A stretch of DNA of 64,000 nucleotides. Origin: Bacteroidetes bacterium HGW-Bacteroidetes-16. GTDB lineage: Bacteria; Bacteroidota; Bacteroidia; Bacteroidales; F082. Below are positions 27,596 through 36,564 of the stretch, piece after piece. Under the pieces are notes generated by a model. The model was given only the letters and a program-made list of their open reading frames with translations, searched no databases and was not told the DNA's origin. The stretch covers positions 62,001-126,000 of the forward strand of contig PHDN01000005.1 of the NCBI GenBank assembly GCA_002840975.1. The letters run 5' to 3'. How positions within the stretch are numbered: the stretch's first letter is position 1; each line of letters opens with the position of its first letter. Both the position numbers and the translations under genes were made by a program.

Positions 27596-29288
27596 ACATC
27601 AAACAAAGAACCGTTTTTGGAGACGGTTGCGCAATACAATCCTTGGAACTATCCTTGTAATTGTATTATTTTCAATATATTATTATTACAGCACACGACT
27701 AAGCCCGCCGGTTATTTCCGACCAGTCGGCTTTGAATATGGAACGTGAAAATTCTTCCAAAGATTTTTACAAAACAGGCAACAATTGGCTTAAGAAGAAC
27801 AAATACGGATTGTGGGAGATGTACCTCGAAGGTAGTCCGTTCGAGATGGGAGTTGCCAACGGAAAGCTAACTAAAGAACTCATTGCCAAACAGGAAGAAG
27901 CTTTTGTCGATCAAATCAACACCCTGATTCCTTCTCCGTCATACCTGAAATTTCTAAAATATTTCACCGGCTGGTTTAACCGCGACATTGATGAATATAT
28001 ACCTCAAGAGTACAAGGAAGAAATTTACGGAGTTTCGTTTTCGGCTGCCGATGGATATGAATACATTGGAAAAAAGTACGACCGCATGTTGAATTACCAT
28101 GCTGCTCACGACATTGGTCATGCCTTGCAAAGCCTGATGCTGGTAGGATGCACTTCGTTTGGAGCCAATTTTAATAGTACTGACAGTAGTTTGATCATTG
28201 GCCGGAATTTCGATTTTTATATCAATCCGGCTTTTTCCGAAAACAAGATTGTGGTTTTTGTCCATCCCGACAATGGAATCGATTTCATGTATGTGAGCTG
28301 GGCCAGTATGATCGGTGTGGTTTCTGGAATGAACGCCAGAGGATTGACTGTCACCATCAACGCGGCCAAATCGGATATCCCGACCAGTGCCAAAACACCC
28401 ATCTCTATCTTAGCACGTGAGATACTTCAACATGCCGGCAATATAAGTGAAGCACAGGCCATTACAAAAAAGCGCAAGACTTTTGTCGCGGAATCGCTGT
28501 TGATTGGCTCGGCTGAAGACCACAAAGCGGTAATCATCGAAAAAGCGCCAAACAATTTGGGCGTGTTCGAAACCCAGGGTAATGAACTCGTATGCGCCAA
28601 TCATTTTCAAAGCCAGGCCTTTCAGGGGGACAAAAAAAACGAAGCCTATAAAAATGAGTCGGCTTCTATTTATCGGCAATTGCGTTGTGAACAGTTGATG
28701 TCGCAGTCGGATTCTATTGATGCTCCCGTGGCCGCCTCTATTTTGCGCGACTACCTGGGACTGGATGGGAAAAATATTGGTATTGGCAACGAAAAAACCA
28801 TGGATCAGATGATTTCACATCACAGTGTAATTTTTCAACCTGAAAAACAACAAGCCTGGGTTAGTACACAACCTTACCAACTCGGTGAATACCTGGGTTA
28901 TCATTTGGATGATGTTTTAGACAAGGCTTTGGCTTATCAAGGACAAGTACCGCTTTTCGATCCTTGCCTGACCATCGAAGCAGATACGTTTTTACTCTCC
29001 GATACTTACCTCGACTATATTCAGTATAAGGAAGAACGCGAAAAAGTACAGTTGCTTATAAAAAGCAAAGCCATAGTACCGGAAAGTAAACTCAGCCATT
29101 TTATTTCATTAAACCCCGAATACTACCAGGGATACATACTGGCAGCGAATTACTTTTATGCAATCGGCGACACCTCATTATCTATACAATACTACCAAGC
29201 CTCTCTTACCAAAGAGATGGAAAATGTGGCCACGGCAGAATTGGTTAGGGCAAGGTTAAAGGAGCTGTTGGGAGAAAACGCAAAATGA
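27585..29288 (+). CDS. C45-type Ntn-hydrolase/acyltransferase, membrane-anchored
   Basis: A 567-residue protein with one N-terminal membrane segment (TILGTILVIVLFSIYYYY, about residues 18-35). It contains the C45 peptidase/acyl-CoA:6-aminopenicillanate acyltransferase-like fold: Cys189 in LVGCTSFGA is the expected autoproteolytic nucleophile, followed by IIGRNFDFY. A short TPR-like tail lies at the C-terminus. It overlaps the FAD oxidoreductase by 11 bases, so the two are translationally coupled. Similar proteins accompany flexirubin-type loci, perhaps transferring or hydrolysing acyl groups; the substrate is unknown. Confidence 0.8.
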   Translation: MTAKHQTKNRFWRRLRNTILGTILVIVLFSIYYYYSTRLSPPVISDQSALNMERENSSKDFYKTGNNWLKKNKYGLWEMYLEGSPFEMGVANGKLTKELIAKQEEAFVDQINTLIPSPSYLKFLKYFTGWFNRDIDEYIPQEYKEEIYGVSFSAADGYEYIGKKYDRMLNYHAAHDIGHALQSLMLVGCTSFGANFNSTDSSLIIGRNFDFYINPAFSENKIVVFVHPDNGIDFMYVSWASMIGVVSGMNARGLTVTINAAKSDIPTSAKTPISILAREILQHAGNISEAQAITKKRKTFVAESLLIGSAEDHKAVIIEKAPNNLGVFETQGNELVCANHFQSQAFQGDKKNEAYKNESASIYRQLRCEQLMSQSDSIDAPVAASILRDYLGLDGKNIGIGNEKTMDQMISHHSVIFQPEKQQAWVSTQPYQLGEYLGYHLDDVLDKALAYQGQVPLFDPCLTIEADTFLLSDTYLDYIQYKEEREKVQLLIKSKAIVPESKLSHFISLNPEYYQGYILAANYFYAIGDTSLSIQYYQASLTKEMENVATAELVRARLKELLGENAK

Positions 29289-29404
29289 TTCAATCCTTTT
29301 GATTATCGTAAGATTGAAAACCGGTATCGATTGATTAAGCCATAATAAGACCTTCAATTTGAACATATTTGACCAGGCACAGATGTTCGTTCTGCCGAAT
29401 AAGA

Positions 29405-29433
29405 AACCCCGCGAATCAATGATTCGCGGGGTT
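29405..29433. terminator. bidirectional terminator hairpin
   Basis: A perfect 13-base-pair stem (AACCCCGCGAATC / GATTCGCGGGGTT) with a 3-base loop lies between the convergent C45 gene (stop 29288) and LruC-domain gene (stop 29475). T-rich but interrupted tails follow on both strands. Confidence 0.8.
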
Positions 29434-29474
29434 ATCTTATTAACTAAATTCTAAATGAAAGTACTATGCTCTTA

Positions 29475-32400
29475 TTACGGTATTACATAAATCTTTGTAT
29501 CATCACGGTATCCGGGTTCGTCCATGTACCAGTCCGGGAAGTCAACACCCGACGATTGTGCCCAGGCTGCAAACTTCAAATGTGCAGTTAAAATATCAGC
29601 CAATTCGATGGGATATTTGAAGTTGATGGGTGTTTCAATGCCCCATGGCAATCCATTCGTTGATTGGAAATAAAGTCCGCTTGCAGGAACCGAGCCATCA
29701 CTCCATGTGCCAAAAAGGTCAGTATCCATGAACTCGGTGGGTGCAAGGCCTTTTAAATGAACTTCGTGACTACGTACCTGATCAACAAATATGAAGGGAT
29801 TAAAAGGAGGTGTCCCGATGGAGGCTTGTGGAGTTCCAAAATGGGTGGTTACGGTGTTGATGGTGGTCTGAATATATTTTCCACCTGGAATTGTATTTGC
29901 CATGCCGCCTTCCATCACCTGATTGATGGCGTCTAAAGGAACGATAACCGTTTCATTGGTATGCCCAGCTTCATAACCACTTGGATCCATCGTCACTGCA
30001 TTGCCCAACTTGATAAACCCGGTAACGCTTTCTACTGAAGCCGGAGGAGCATCGAACACAAGGCCAAAGCCGTTGTCAAGCGATGCCCCATCGGCCATGA
30101 TCTGGTATTTGAGAATCACATCTACTGTGGCATTCTGGGCATTGGTGACCATCTTAAAGTTCAAGTTAACTACGAAATCGTTGAAGTCGTAATCACCATA
30201 ACCGGGCCACAGATCTTCAAAAGCAACGCTGGCATAATCAATCTCATTGGGATAATACGAATTGAAAGCACGTGTTGGATCTGTTGGATATTGATCCAAA
30301 TTGTCAGGCACACCATCGCCGTCAGTATCAGTTCCACCTCCGGTGCCAATTACCAATTCAAGTGTTTTGGTATCCGTTCCGGCACTGTTGGTAGCCGTCA
30401 TGGGAATATTGAATGTTCCTGCTTCAGTTGGAATACCACTTATGACATCTCCACTAATAGTTAATCCGGCTGGAAGACTGGTTGCATCAAAGGTCATCGG
30501 TTGCGAGCCTGTGGCTGTGATGGTATAACTAAAGGGGAAATCCAGCATCCCATTTGCTGTCAAAGAGCTGGTGATTACAGGAGGCTGTGCACCTTCATTA
30601 ATGGTGATAATAAGGGTTTCTATATCAGTACCATATCCATTGATAGCAGTTAACAAAACGTTGGTAACACCCGGAAATAACGGTGTGCCATTAATTGTTT
30701 GGCTATTTGCGTCAAATGATAAGCCGTCGGGTAAATTGGTCGCTGTATAGGTAATAGTGGGTGATCCTGTTGCGGTAACAGTATAGGTAATAAACTGGAC
30801 ACCTGCCGTACCGGATGCTGTTAAGGAGCTGGTAATGGTTGGTGGTGTTCCTACGGTCAATACCAAAATTTCGTGAGTTGAACCCCCTTCATTGGTTGCA
30901 AAAAGATCGATGTTATAAGTACCGGCGGTAGTCGGGCTTCCGGTAATTTGCTGCGTATCGGAATCGAATGATAACCCATCAGGCAAATTGGATACAGTAT
31001 AGGTGATTGGCCCGGTTCCACTCGCCGTTAAAGTATAGTTAAATGATTCATCCACAGTGGCTGAGGCCGATAATACACTGGTAATCACCGGAGCGGCGGT
31101 GGGTTGAGTAACAACAAGTACCAGAGTCTCAGTATCGTCTCCCATAAAATTGGTTGCTGTCAGGTTGATATTAAATGTACCGGCAGCAGGAGGAGTACCG
31201 CTGATAGTGTGTGTTGTGGCATTATACGATAACCCGGATGGAAGATTTGTTGCATCAAACGTGATGGGCTCAGTTCCGATAGCGGTGATCACATAAGGTG
31301 TAATTGCTTGTCCTACAACACCACCAATTTGTAACGAACTTGTGATGGTTGGAGCCACGTTTGCATCGCAGCTTGGTGCGGTAAGGGTATAGGCGTGGTA
31401 GGTAACATGAGGTCCCTTGCTTCCCTGGTTAGGGCTAATGTTATGGTTACCTTTAACCCACAAATCCACATATCCGGTGATGCTGGAACCACCGGAAGTT
31501 TGGCTGTCATCGTCAGCAGTTATTTGAGAACCCTGGGTGCCAGGTCCTTCAATATCACCTTCAATTTTAAACTCATTGGTTTCAATTAGACTTCCAAGCC
31601 CGAGTGTTGTTTTTTTGTTGCCGGACCCGGTAAAATCAGCTTCCCCGCTAACAATCATATAACCATTGTTGGTAAAAGAACCTGATTGTTTGAAATCCCG
31701 GCTACCACCTGAATTTGCTGATTTTGAAGAATTTTGTATATAAAACTGGCAATTGTTGGTCATCGACCCCGAAGAGTTTATCTCAAAGTCTTTTGAGGTA
31801 GTAAATGTTCCATCGTTGATCACCGAACCATGAACGATTATTTTAATCGTCGAGGAGACCACACCCCAATTATGAAACTCACCCTCAATTTGACAGGATT
31901 CTTCACCACTTCCGCTCCCGGTAAAGTTGAGCGTACCATAGTTTTGAACTGTATAGTCTAAATTGTATTTTGGCAATGTGAGACTTGCATCCGGGTTTAC
32001 GACAATGGTTTTGTCACTTCCTGAATTTTGATAATTTTTTGTAATGGTCGCTGTGCCACTCACGCTCAGTGTTGCTCCCGAACCAATCGTAAGTTTTTTA
32101 ATTGTGGCAGTATTACCTGCGGCCACACAATAAGTTTCACCTGCCGGGATTGACAAATCACTATTAAAGTTATTAGACAGTGTATTATCACAACTGCCAA
32201 CGGTGAAGGATTCTTCCACCGATTTATTCGATGCAAAATTGAATTGAATTGAAGTACCGCTCACAGGAACGGCAACATATTCATTCAGCCCACTGGAGGA
32301 TAATTTAGCTACATATACCTCAGTAAGCCTGGAAGCAATACGAATGGGCAGGTTAAATACTCCGTTTTGATTAACGGCACCTGTTAAAATCAGCCTTCCA

Positions 32401-32636
32401 CCATTGTTTGGGTGGGCATCGTAAATCTGTACGATCTCAACACCAGTTGCCTTGGTACTGGCCAGCTGAATGGAGGTCTGCAGATTTGAGAAATTTTCAA
32501 ATTTAAAAGATTCATCAATCTTCAGATCCAGAAAACTTGTTGGATTATTTTGGTTCGGTTTGTTGTCCTTACGACAGGAAAAAAACAACAAGCCGATCGC
32601 AAACAAAATGGCAATTGAATAGATATTCCGCTTCAT
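29475..32636 (-). CDS. giant LruC-domain lipoprotein with tandem Ig-like domains
   Basis: A 1053-residue surface lipoprotein (lipobox FFSC, Cys21). An Asn/Ser-rich beta-helix-like region occupies about residues 150-420 with repeated SGSGSG-type strands. Four He_PIG/Ig-like repeats begin near residues 425, 515, 599 and 684, each with an ITSSL start and LPSGLS- or LPDGLSFD-type centre. A Ca-binding DTDGDGVPDNLDQYPTDP stretch (about 770) leads into the LruC domain (YGDYDFNDFVVNLNF). LruC proteins occur in Bacteroidetes and Leptospira outer surfaces. Adhesion or glycan binding is plausible; function is not established by sequence. Confidence 0.85.
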   Translation of the reverse strand: MKRNIYSIAILFAIGLLFFSCRKDNKPNQNNPTSFLDLKIDESFKFENFSNLQTSIQLASTKATGVEIVQIYDAHPNNGGRLILTGAVNQNGVFNLPIRIASRLTEVYVAKLSSSGLNEYVAVPVSGTSIQFNFASNKSVEESFTVGSCDNTLSNNFNSDLSIPAGETYCVAAGNTATIKKLTIGSGATLSVSGTATITKNYQNSGSDKTIVVNPDASLTLPKYNLDYTVQNYGTLNFTGSGSGEESCQIEGEFHNWGVVSSTIKIIVHGSVINDGTFTTSKDFEINSSGSMTNNCQFYIQNSSKSANSGGSRDFKQSGSFTNNGYMIVSGEADFTGSGNKKTTLGLGSLIETNEFKIEGDIEGPGTQGSQITADDDSQTSGGSSITGYVDLWVKGNHNISPNQGSKGPHVTYHAYTLTAPSCDANVAPTITSSLQIGGVVGQAITPYVITAIGTEPITFDATNLPSGLSYNATTHTISGTPPAAGTFNINLTATNFMGDDTETLVLVVTQPTAAPVITSVLSASATVDESFNYTLTASGTGPITYTVSNLPDGLSFDSDTQQITGSPTTAGTYNIDLFATNEGGSTHEILVLTVGTPPTITSSLTASGTAGVQFITYTVTATGSPTITYTATNLPDGLSFDANSQTINGTPLFPGVTNVLLTAINGYGTDIETLIITINEGAQPPVITSSLTANGMLDFPFSYTITATGSQPMTFDATSLPAGLTISGDVISGIPTEAGTFNIPMTATNSAGTDTKTLELVIGTGGGTDTDGDGVPDNLDQYPTDPTRAFNSYYPNEIDYASVAFEDLWPGYGDYDFNDFVVNLNFKMVTNAQNATVDVILKYQIMADGASLDNGFGLVFDAPPASVESVTGFIKLGNAVTMDPSGYEAGHTNETVIVPLDAINQVMEGGMANTIPGGKYIQTTINTVTTHFGTPQASIGTPPFNPFIFVDQVRSHEVHLKGLAPTEFMDTDLFGTWSDGSVPASGLYFQSTNGLPWGIETPINFKYPIELADILTAHLKFAAWAQSSGVDFPDWYMDEPGYRDDTKIYVIP

Positions 32637-32995
32637 GATAATTAGAATTTAGTTTTAATAGTTACTTTCGCCTTACGCATAGCAATTACCGCTCCATAAA
32701 TCATAACACAATGACGTGCAAAAGTTTAATTTTTCCATGGTGTTCATTTTTTCCCATATAAAGAAAATTATTTCCAATATTGATTCGGCCTATAAAAGTA
32801 CAACATTTATTTCAGGATAATAGTTCCTTTTCATCACGAGAAAATGAAGGCTGAATTCTTTTGGAAAACATGGATAATTTAGCTTTATTTGTTCAAGTGT
32901 TTCGATCAATACTAAAGCGAAAAGTGTTAATGAAAAATGAAATTGCATAATGTGGTCTTATTTGGTAATTGTCGGACTAAAATTGGTTCAATAAA
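32637..32995. other. intergenic region, no gene seen
   Basis: This 359-base AT-rich stretch separates the divergent LruC-domain gene and HutD-family gene. I found no open frame, strong hairpin or exact TAnnTTTG element with a -33 partner; it presumably holds the promoters for both. Confidence 0.5.
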
Positions 32996-33577
32996 ATGGA
33001 AACAACAATTCTAAGCAACCAACATTTTAAAGTTAGTGACTGGTCGGGAGGCACAACCACCGAACTTTTCATTTTCCCTCCCCATGCGAGTTACCAGGAG
33101 CGTAATTTTGTTTTCAGGCTCAGCACAGCACGGATTGAAATTAAAAAATCTACATTTACCTCATTGGCAGGAGTCACGCGAAAAATAATGATTCTGGACG
33201 GCGAAATCAGGATCAATCACCAAAATCATTACGCAAAAAACCTTCGTAAATTCGATGTGGATACATTTGAGGGGGATTGGAAAACCACCTCCATCGGCTT
33301 ATGCACCGACTTTAATTTGATGACCACTGAAAAGATAAAAGTTGATCTTACTGCTGTTGTAATTGAAGAAAACCAACGCCTTAACTATCAGGTCGAACCT
33401 GGCTGGAATTGGGTGTTGATATACCTCTATTCCGGACAGATCAATATTCATCTGGATCATGATTTTTTCACCTTAAACTCAGGTATTTTACTGGTTATAA
33501 GCAATGTGGTCCCATGCGCACTTCAAATTAAAGGAGTAAAAAGAAGTGAATTGGTTTTTTCTAAAATTAAACGATAA
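32996..33577 (+). CDS. HutD/Ves-family protein
   Basis: A 193-residue cupin-like protein of the HutD (Ves) family. The start NQHFKVSDWSGGTTTELFIFPP, in part, is diagnostic, followed by FRLSTARIE and LAGVTRKIMILDGEI. The family is linked to histidine utilisation in some bacteria, but no hut genes are nearby and its exact role is poorly known. It stands alone upstream of a poly-G tract. Confidence 0.82.
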   Translation: METTILSNQHFKVSDWSGGTTTELFIFPPHASYQERNFVFRLSTARIEIKKSTFTSLAGVTRKIMILDGEIRINHQNHYAKNLRKFDVDTFEGDWKTTSIGLCTDFNLMTTEKIKVDLTAVVIEENQRLNYQVEPGWNWVLIYLYSGQINIHLDHDFFTLNSGILLVISNVVPCALQIKGVKRSELVFSKIKR

Positions 33578-33600
33578 AGCCAAATATTTGGTAACTAATC

Positions 33601-33610
33601 GGGGGGGGGG
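33601..33610. repeat. run of ten G residues in an intergenic region
   Basis: A homopolymer of ten G lies 23 bases after the HutD-family stop codon and about 120 bases before the AMP-ligase start codon. Such tracts can vary in length by slipped-strand mispairing. Confidence 0.85.
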
Positions 33611-33645
33611 TGTGAGTGATACGATATAGCGACGCGGCTAGTTTC

Positions 33646-33690
33646 TTTCCTTTAAAAGAAAGGAAAATTACGTATTTTCGCAAAGCGAAA
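33646..33690 (+). promoter_or_regulatory. paired hairpins and -7-like element before the AMP ligase
   Basis: A perfect 8-base-pair stem TTTCCTTT / AAAGGAAA with a 5-base loop (33646-33666) is followed by a 6-base-pair stem TTTCGC / GCGAAA with a 3-base loop (33676-33690). The second hairpin overlaps TATTTTCG at 33673-33680, a one-mismatch -7 element. The start codon is at 33732. Confidence 0.35.
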
Positions 33691-33731
33691 CCAAACGGGA
33701 AATTCGCCCAAATCATAGCAATTGATACTTC

Positions 33732-35033
33732 ATGAGTTACATTCCTGAGATTGAAAGCAAATCACCAGAGGAAATCCGAAAATACCAATCACAACGATTG
33801 GTGGAACTTATGGAATACCTGAATACCAATTCCGTATTCTATAAAAACCGGTTTCATCAAAACAAAATAGACTATCGCAGTATCTGTAATCTGGATGACT
33901 TGGTTCAGTTGCCGGTTACCACCAAAGACGATCTTCAGCAACACAACGACGATTTCCTTTGTGTGGAAAGAAATGAAATTATCGATTATGTGACAACCTC
34001 CGGAACAATGGGCGAGCCCGTTACTTTCGCCATGACCAACAATGACCTCGACCGCCTGGCTTACAACGAATACATATCGTTTTCATGTGCAAACACAACC
34101 AAAGAAGACGTTTTTCAACTAATGGTCACCCTCGACAAGCGGTTTATGGCAGGAATGGCCTATTTCCTTGGATTGCGCAAACTGGGTGCCGGAATCATAC
34201 GCAGTGGCCCGGGATTACAACGGCTTCAGCTAGAAAGCATGAAAAAATTCCGGCCCACCGGACTCATTACCGTGCCCTCCTTTATACCAAAACTTATTGA
34301 ATACGCAAACAGCCAGGGAATTAACTACAGGGAACTGGGTGTTGAAAAGGCGGTATGCATTGGCGAACCCATCCGTAACAACGATTTTACCTTGAATACG
34401 TTGGGGAAGAAAATCACGGACCAATGGGACATCAAACTCTATAGTACCTATGCTTCCACCGAAATGGGTACTGCCTTCACAGAATGTGAAGCCGGGCGCG
34501 GCGGACACCACCACCCCGAAATGATTATCGTGGAATTTCTGGACGAAAACAACCTCCCTGTTGCTGAAGGCCAGGCCGGAGAAGTGACCATTACCACACT
34601 GGGTGTGGAAGCCATGCCGTTGCTGCGTTTTAAAACAGGCGACCTGTGTTATCATTTTACTGAAGCTTGTTCATGCGGTCGTACCACCATGCGCCTGGGC
34701 CCTGTAATCGGCCGTAAACAACACATGATTAAGCTGAAAGGCACAACACTCTATCCACCGGCCATTTATGATGTACTAAACGAAATTCAACAAATAGAAA
34801 ACTATGTTGTAGAGGTTTACACCAACGCTTTGGGCACTGATGAAATCCTGGTGAAAGCAGGCGTCCGGCAAACCGTTCCCGGAATAGAAAAACGCATCAA
34901 GGACCATTTCCGTGCCAGGTTAAGGGTCGCACCTGAAATCTTATTCCTCTCCCCCACCGAAATCGCCGATATCCAAATGCATGAACATTCCAGAAAACCT
35001 GTTATCTTTATCGACAAAAGAAAAGGGTCGTAA
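33732..35033 (+). CDS. phenylacetate-CoA ligase-like AMP-forming enzyme
   Basis: A 433-residue adenylate-forming enzyme of the PaaK-like group. The P-loop TTSGTMGEPVTF is at about residues 88-99, followed by YSTYASTEMGTAF (about 238) and the LLRFKTGDLCYHF hinge region. It probably activates an aryl or fatty carboxylate and may load it onto the ACP encoded at 53172. In aryl polyene/flexirubin loci an aryl-ACP or aryl-CoA ligase performs the priming step, which fits its place four bases before the DUF2141 gene and near darA/darB. The actual substrate is not readable. Confidence 0.8.
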   Translation: MSYIPEIESKSPEEIRKYQSQRLVELMEYLNTNSVFYKNRFHQNKIDYRSICNLDDLVQLPVTTKDDLQQHNDDFLCVERNEIIDYVTTSGTMGEPVTFAMTNNDLDRLAYNEYISFSCANTTKEDVFQLMVTLDKRFMAGMAYFLGLRKLGAGIIRSGPGLQRLQLESMKKFRPTGLITVPSFIPKLIEYANSQGINYRELGVEKAVCIGEPIRNNDFTLNTLGKKITDQWDIKLYSTYASTEMGTAFTECEAGRGGHHHPEMIIVEFLDENNLPVAEGQAGEVTITTLGVEAMPLLRFKTGDLCYHFTEACSCGRTTMRLGPVIGRKQHMIKLKGTTLYPPAIYDVLNEIQQIENYVVEVYTNALGTDEILVKAGVRQTVPGIEKRIKDHFRARLRVAPEILFLSPTEIADIQMHEHSRKPVIFIDKRKGS

Positions 35034-35037
35034 TCCG

Positions 35038-35508
35038 ATGAATCGTACAAAAAAAAATACATTCCTGCTTTTTGCTGCCTTTATCTTGGCCTTCGGCTTG
35101 CAAGCACAAAAACAATTTACCCTCACCTTAAACATAACACAAATCGAAATCAGGAAAGCTCCGCTGATTATCGGGCTGTATATGGATGAAGAAGGGTTCA
35201 AATCGAAATACGCATTCGATTCACTGGTAGTGTTACCTGACAAAGAAAACATACTGGTTAGTTTTAAGCAAGTACCTGCCGGCAACTATGCCATTGCACT
35301 GTTTCAGGACGTTGATGGCTCAGGCAAACTTACCGTCAAAGGATTTGGCATTCCGGTCGAGCCGGTGGGTATTTCCAATTACCCGTTGCCGGGAATTCCG
35401 CAACCGCCTAAATTTAAAAAAGCTTCTTTTGAGATTACGAAAGACACCCTATTGACCATACCACTCATGTTTTCAAAAGATTACGACAAGGAAACAAAAA
35501 ATCTTTAG
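35038..35508 (+). CDS. DUF2141-family secreted protein
   Basis: A 156-residue exported protein, using the ATG at 35038 that opens a signal peptide (FLLFAAFILAFGLQAQ). An earlier in-frame ATG would overlap the AMP-ligase gene by 53 bases and bury the signal. The body matches the DUF2141 pattern: LTLNITQIEIRKAPLIIGLY, then VPAGNYAIALFQDVDGSGKL. Proteins of this family are beta-sandwich periplasmic proteins of unknown role. It follows the ligase by 4 bases and is surely in the same operon. Confidence 0.82.
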   Translation: MNRTKKNTFLLFAAFILAFGLQAQKQFTLTLNITQIEIRKAPLIIGLYMDEEGFKSKYAFDSLVVLPDKENILVSFKQVPAGNYAIALFQDVDGSGKLTVKGFGIPVEPVGISNYPLPGIPQPPKFKKASFEITKDTLLTIPLMFSKDYDKETKNL

Positions 35509-35627
35509 TCACGTATTTGCTTTACAATAACACGGACTCACTCTAAGCACTGACGCTTTTAAGAAGTCGATCGTGCAACATCAAAAGATAATCCCTAAAT
35601 TCGCACTTTATTTCTTTAACAGGAAAG

Positions 35628-36542
35628 ATGGCTAAAGTTTTAGTTGTTACTTATTCACAATCAGGACAATTGGATGAGATTGTTGCCAATGTAGTTTCGT
35701 CGCTGGCAGGTCGCGTAGAGTTGGTGACAGAACCATTAAAACCCATTCCCGACTTTCCTTTTCCCTGGAAAGGCATCGATTTTTATGATGCCATGCCCGA
35801 ATCAGTGGAGATGATTCCCTCAGCATTGGCTCCTTTTAAATTTAATCCTGACGACCATTTCGACCTGATTATTTTGGGTTACCCCGTCTGGTTTTTGTCA
35901 CCACCGATTCCCATCACTACTTTTCTCAAATCGAAAGAAGTGGCTAAAGTGATGAAGAGCACACCGGTGATTACCGTTATAGGCTCGCGCAATATGTGGG
36001 TGAACGCGCAGGAAGATATAAAAAGAATGATTGCAGGCAATGGAGGAAAATTGGTGGGCAACATCTCATTGCGCGACCGACACAACAACCTGGCAAGCGT
36101 GATCACCATCATTTACTGGATGGGCACCGGTAAAAAGGACCGGTACCTGCGTGTCTTCCCTAAACCCGGGGTGTCGGATAAAGACATTAAGAATGCAAAA
36201 CGGTTTGGAGAACCTATACTCGATGCTATTAAAACAAAGAATTTCAATCAGCTTCAGGACAAACTTATTGCCTTAAACGCCGTTGAACTCGATCCAAATG
36301 TGGTGTCGACCGAAAACAAAGGCAAAAAAATATTTAAGTTGTGGTCGGCTTTTATACTTAAAAAAGGAGCTTCTGGCAATCCGTCCCGTTTCAACAGGCT
36401 CCTTATGTTTAAATACTACTTGCTTTTTGTTATATTTATTGTTTCGCCCTTTGTGTCATTGGTGTTTTACCTGACCTATCCTTTTTTTTACAATCGAATT
36501 AAATTAAAAATGAAATATTATCAATCCGTATCACTCAAGTGA
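35628..36542 (+). CDS. darA: dialkylresorcinol-forming enzyme DarA (aromatase)
   Basis: A 304-residue protein with an N-terminal flavodoxin-like fold (KVLVVTYSQSGQLDEIVANV) and a hydrophobic C-terminal membrane segment (YYLLFVIFIVSPFVSLVFY) with a basic tail. The combination and the adjacent darB identify DarA. In the dialkylresorcinol pathway DarB makes a cyclohexanedione from two acyl chains and DarA aromatises it, as I recall the published work. The 119-base upstream gap contains TAAATTCG, a near-consensus -7 element at 35596-35603. Confidence 0.85.
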   Translation: MAKVLVVTYSQSGQLDEIVANVVSSLAGRVELVTEPLKPIPDFPFPWKGIDFYDAMPESVEMIPSALAPFKFNPDDHFDLIILGYPVWFLSPPIPITTFLKSKEVAKVMKSTPVITVIGSRNMWVNAQEDIKRMIAGNGGKLVGNISLRDRHNNLASVITIIYWMGTGKKDRYLRVFPKPGVSDKDIKNAKRFGEPILDAIKTKNFNQLQDKLIALNAVELDPNVVSTENKGKKIFKLWSAFILKKGASGNPSRFNRLLMFKYYLLFVIFIVSPFVSLVFYLTYPFFYNRIKLKMKYYQSVSLK

Positions 36543-36564
36543 TTGGAGATAACCCTATGAGCAC

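Noticed and set aside
30350-31360. Periodic repeats of about 250-270 bases that could be taken for a repeat array
   Set aside because: They encode the four He_PIG/Ig-like domains of the LruC-domain lipoprotein in one intact frame; not a CRISPR or mobile repeat.
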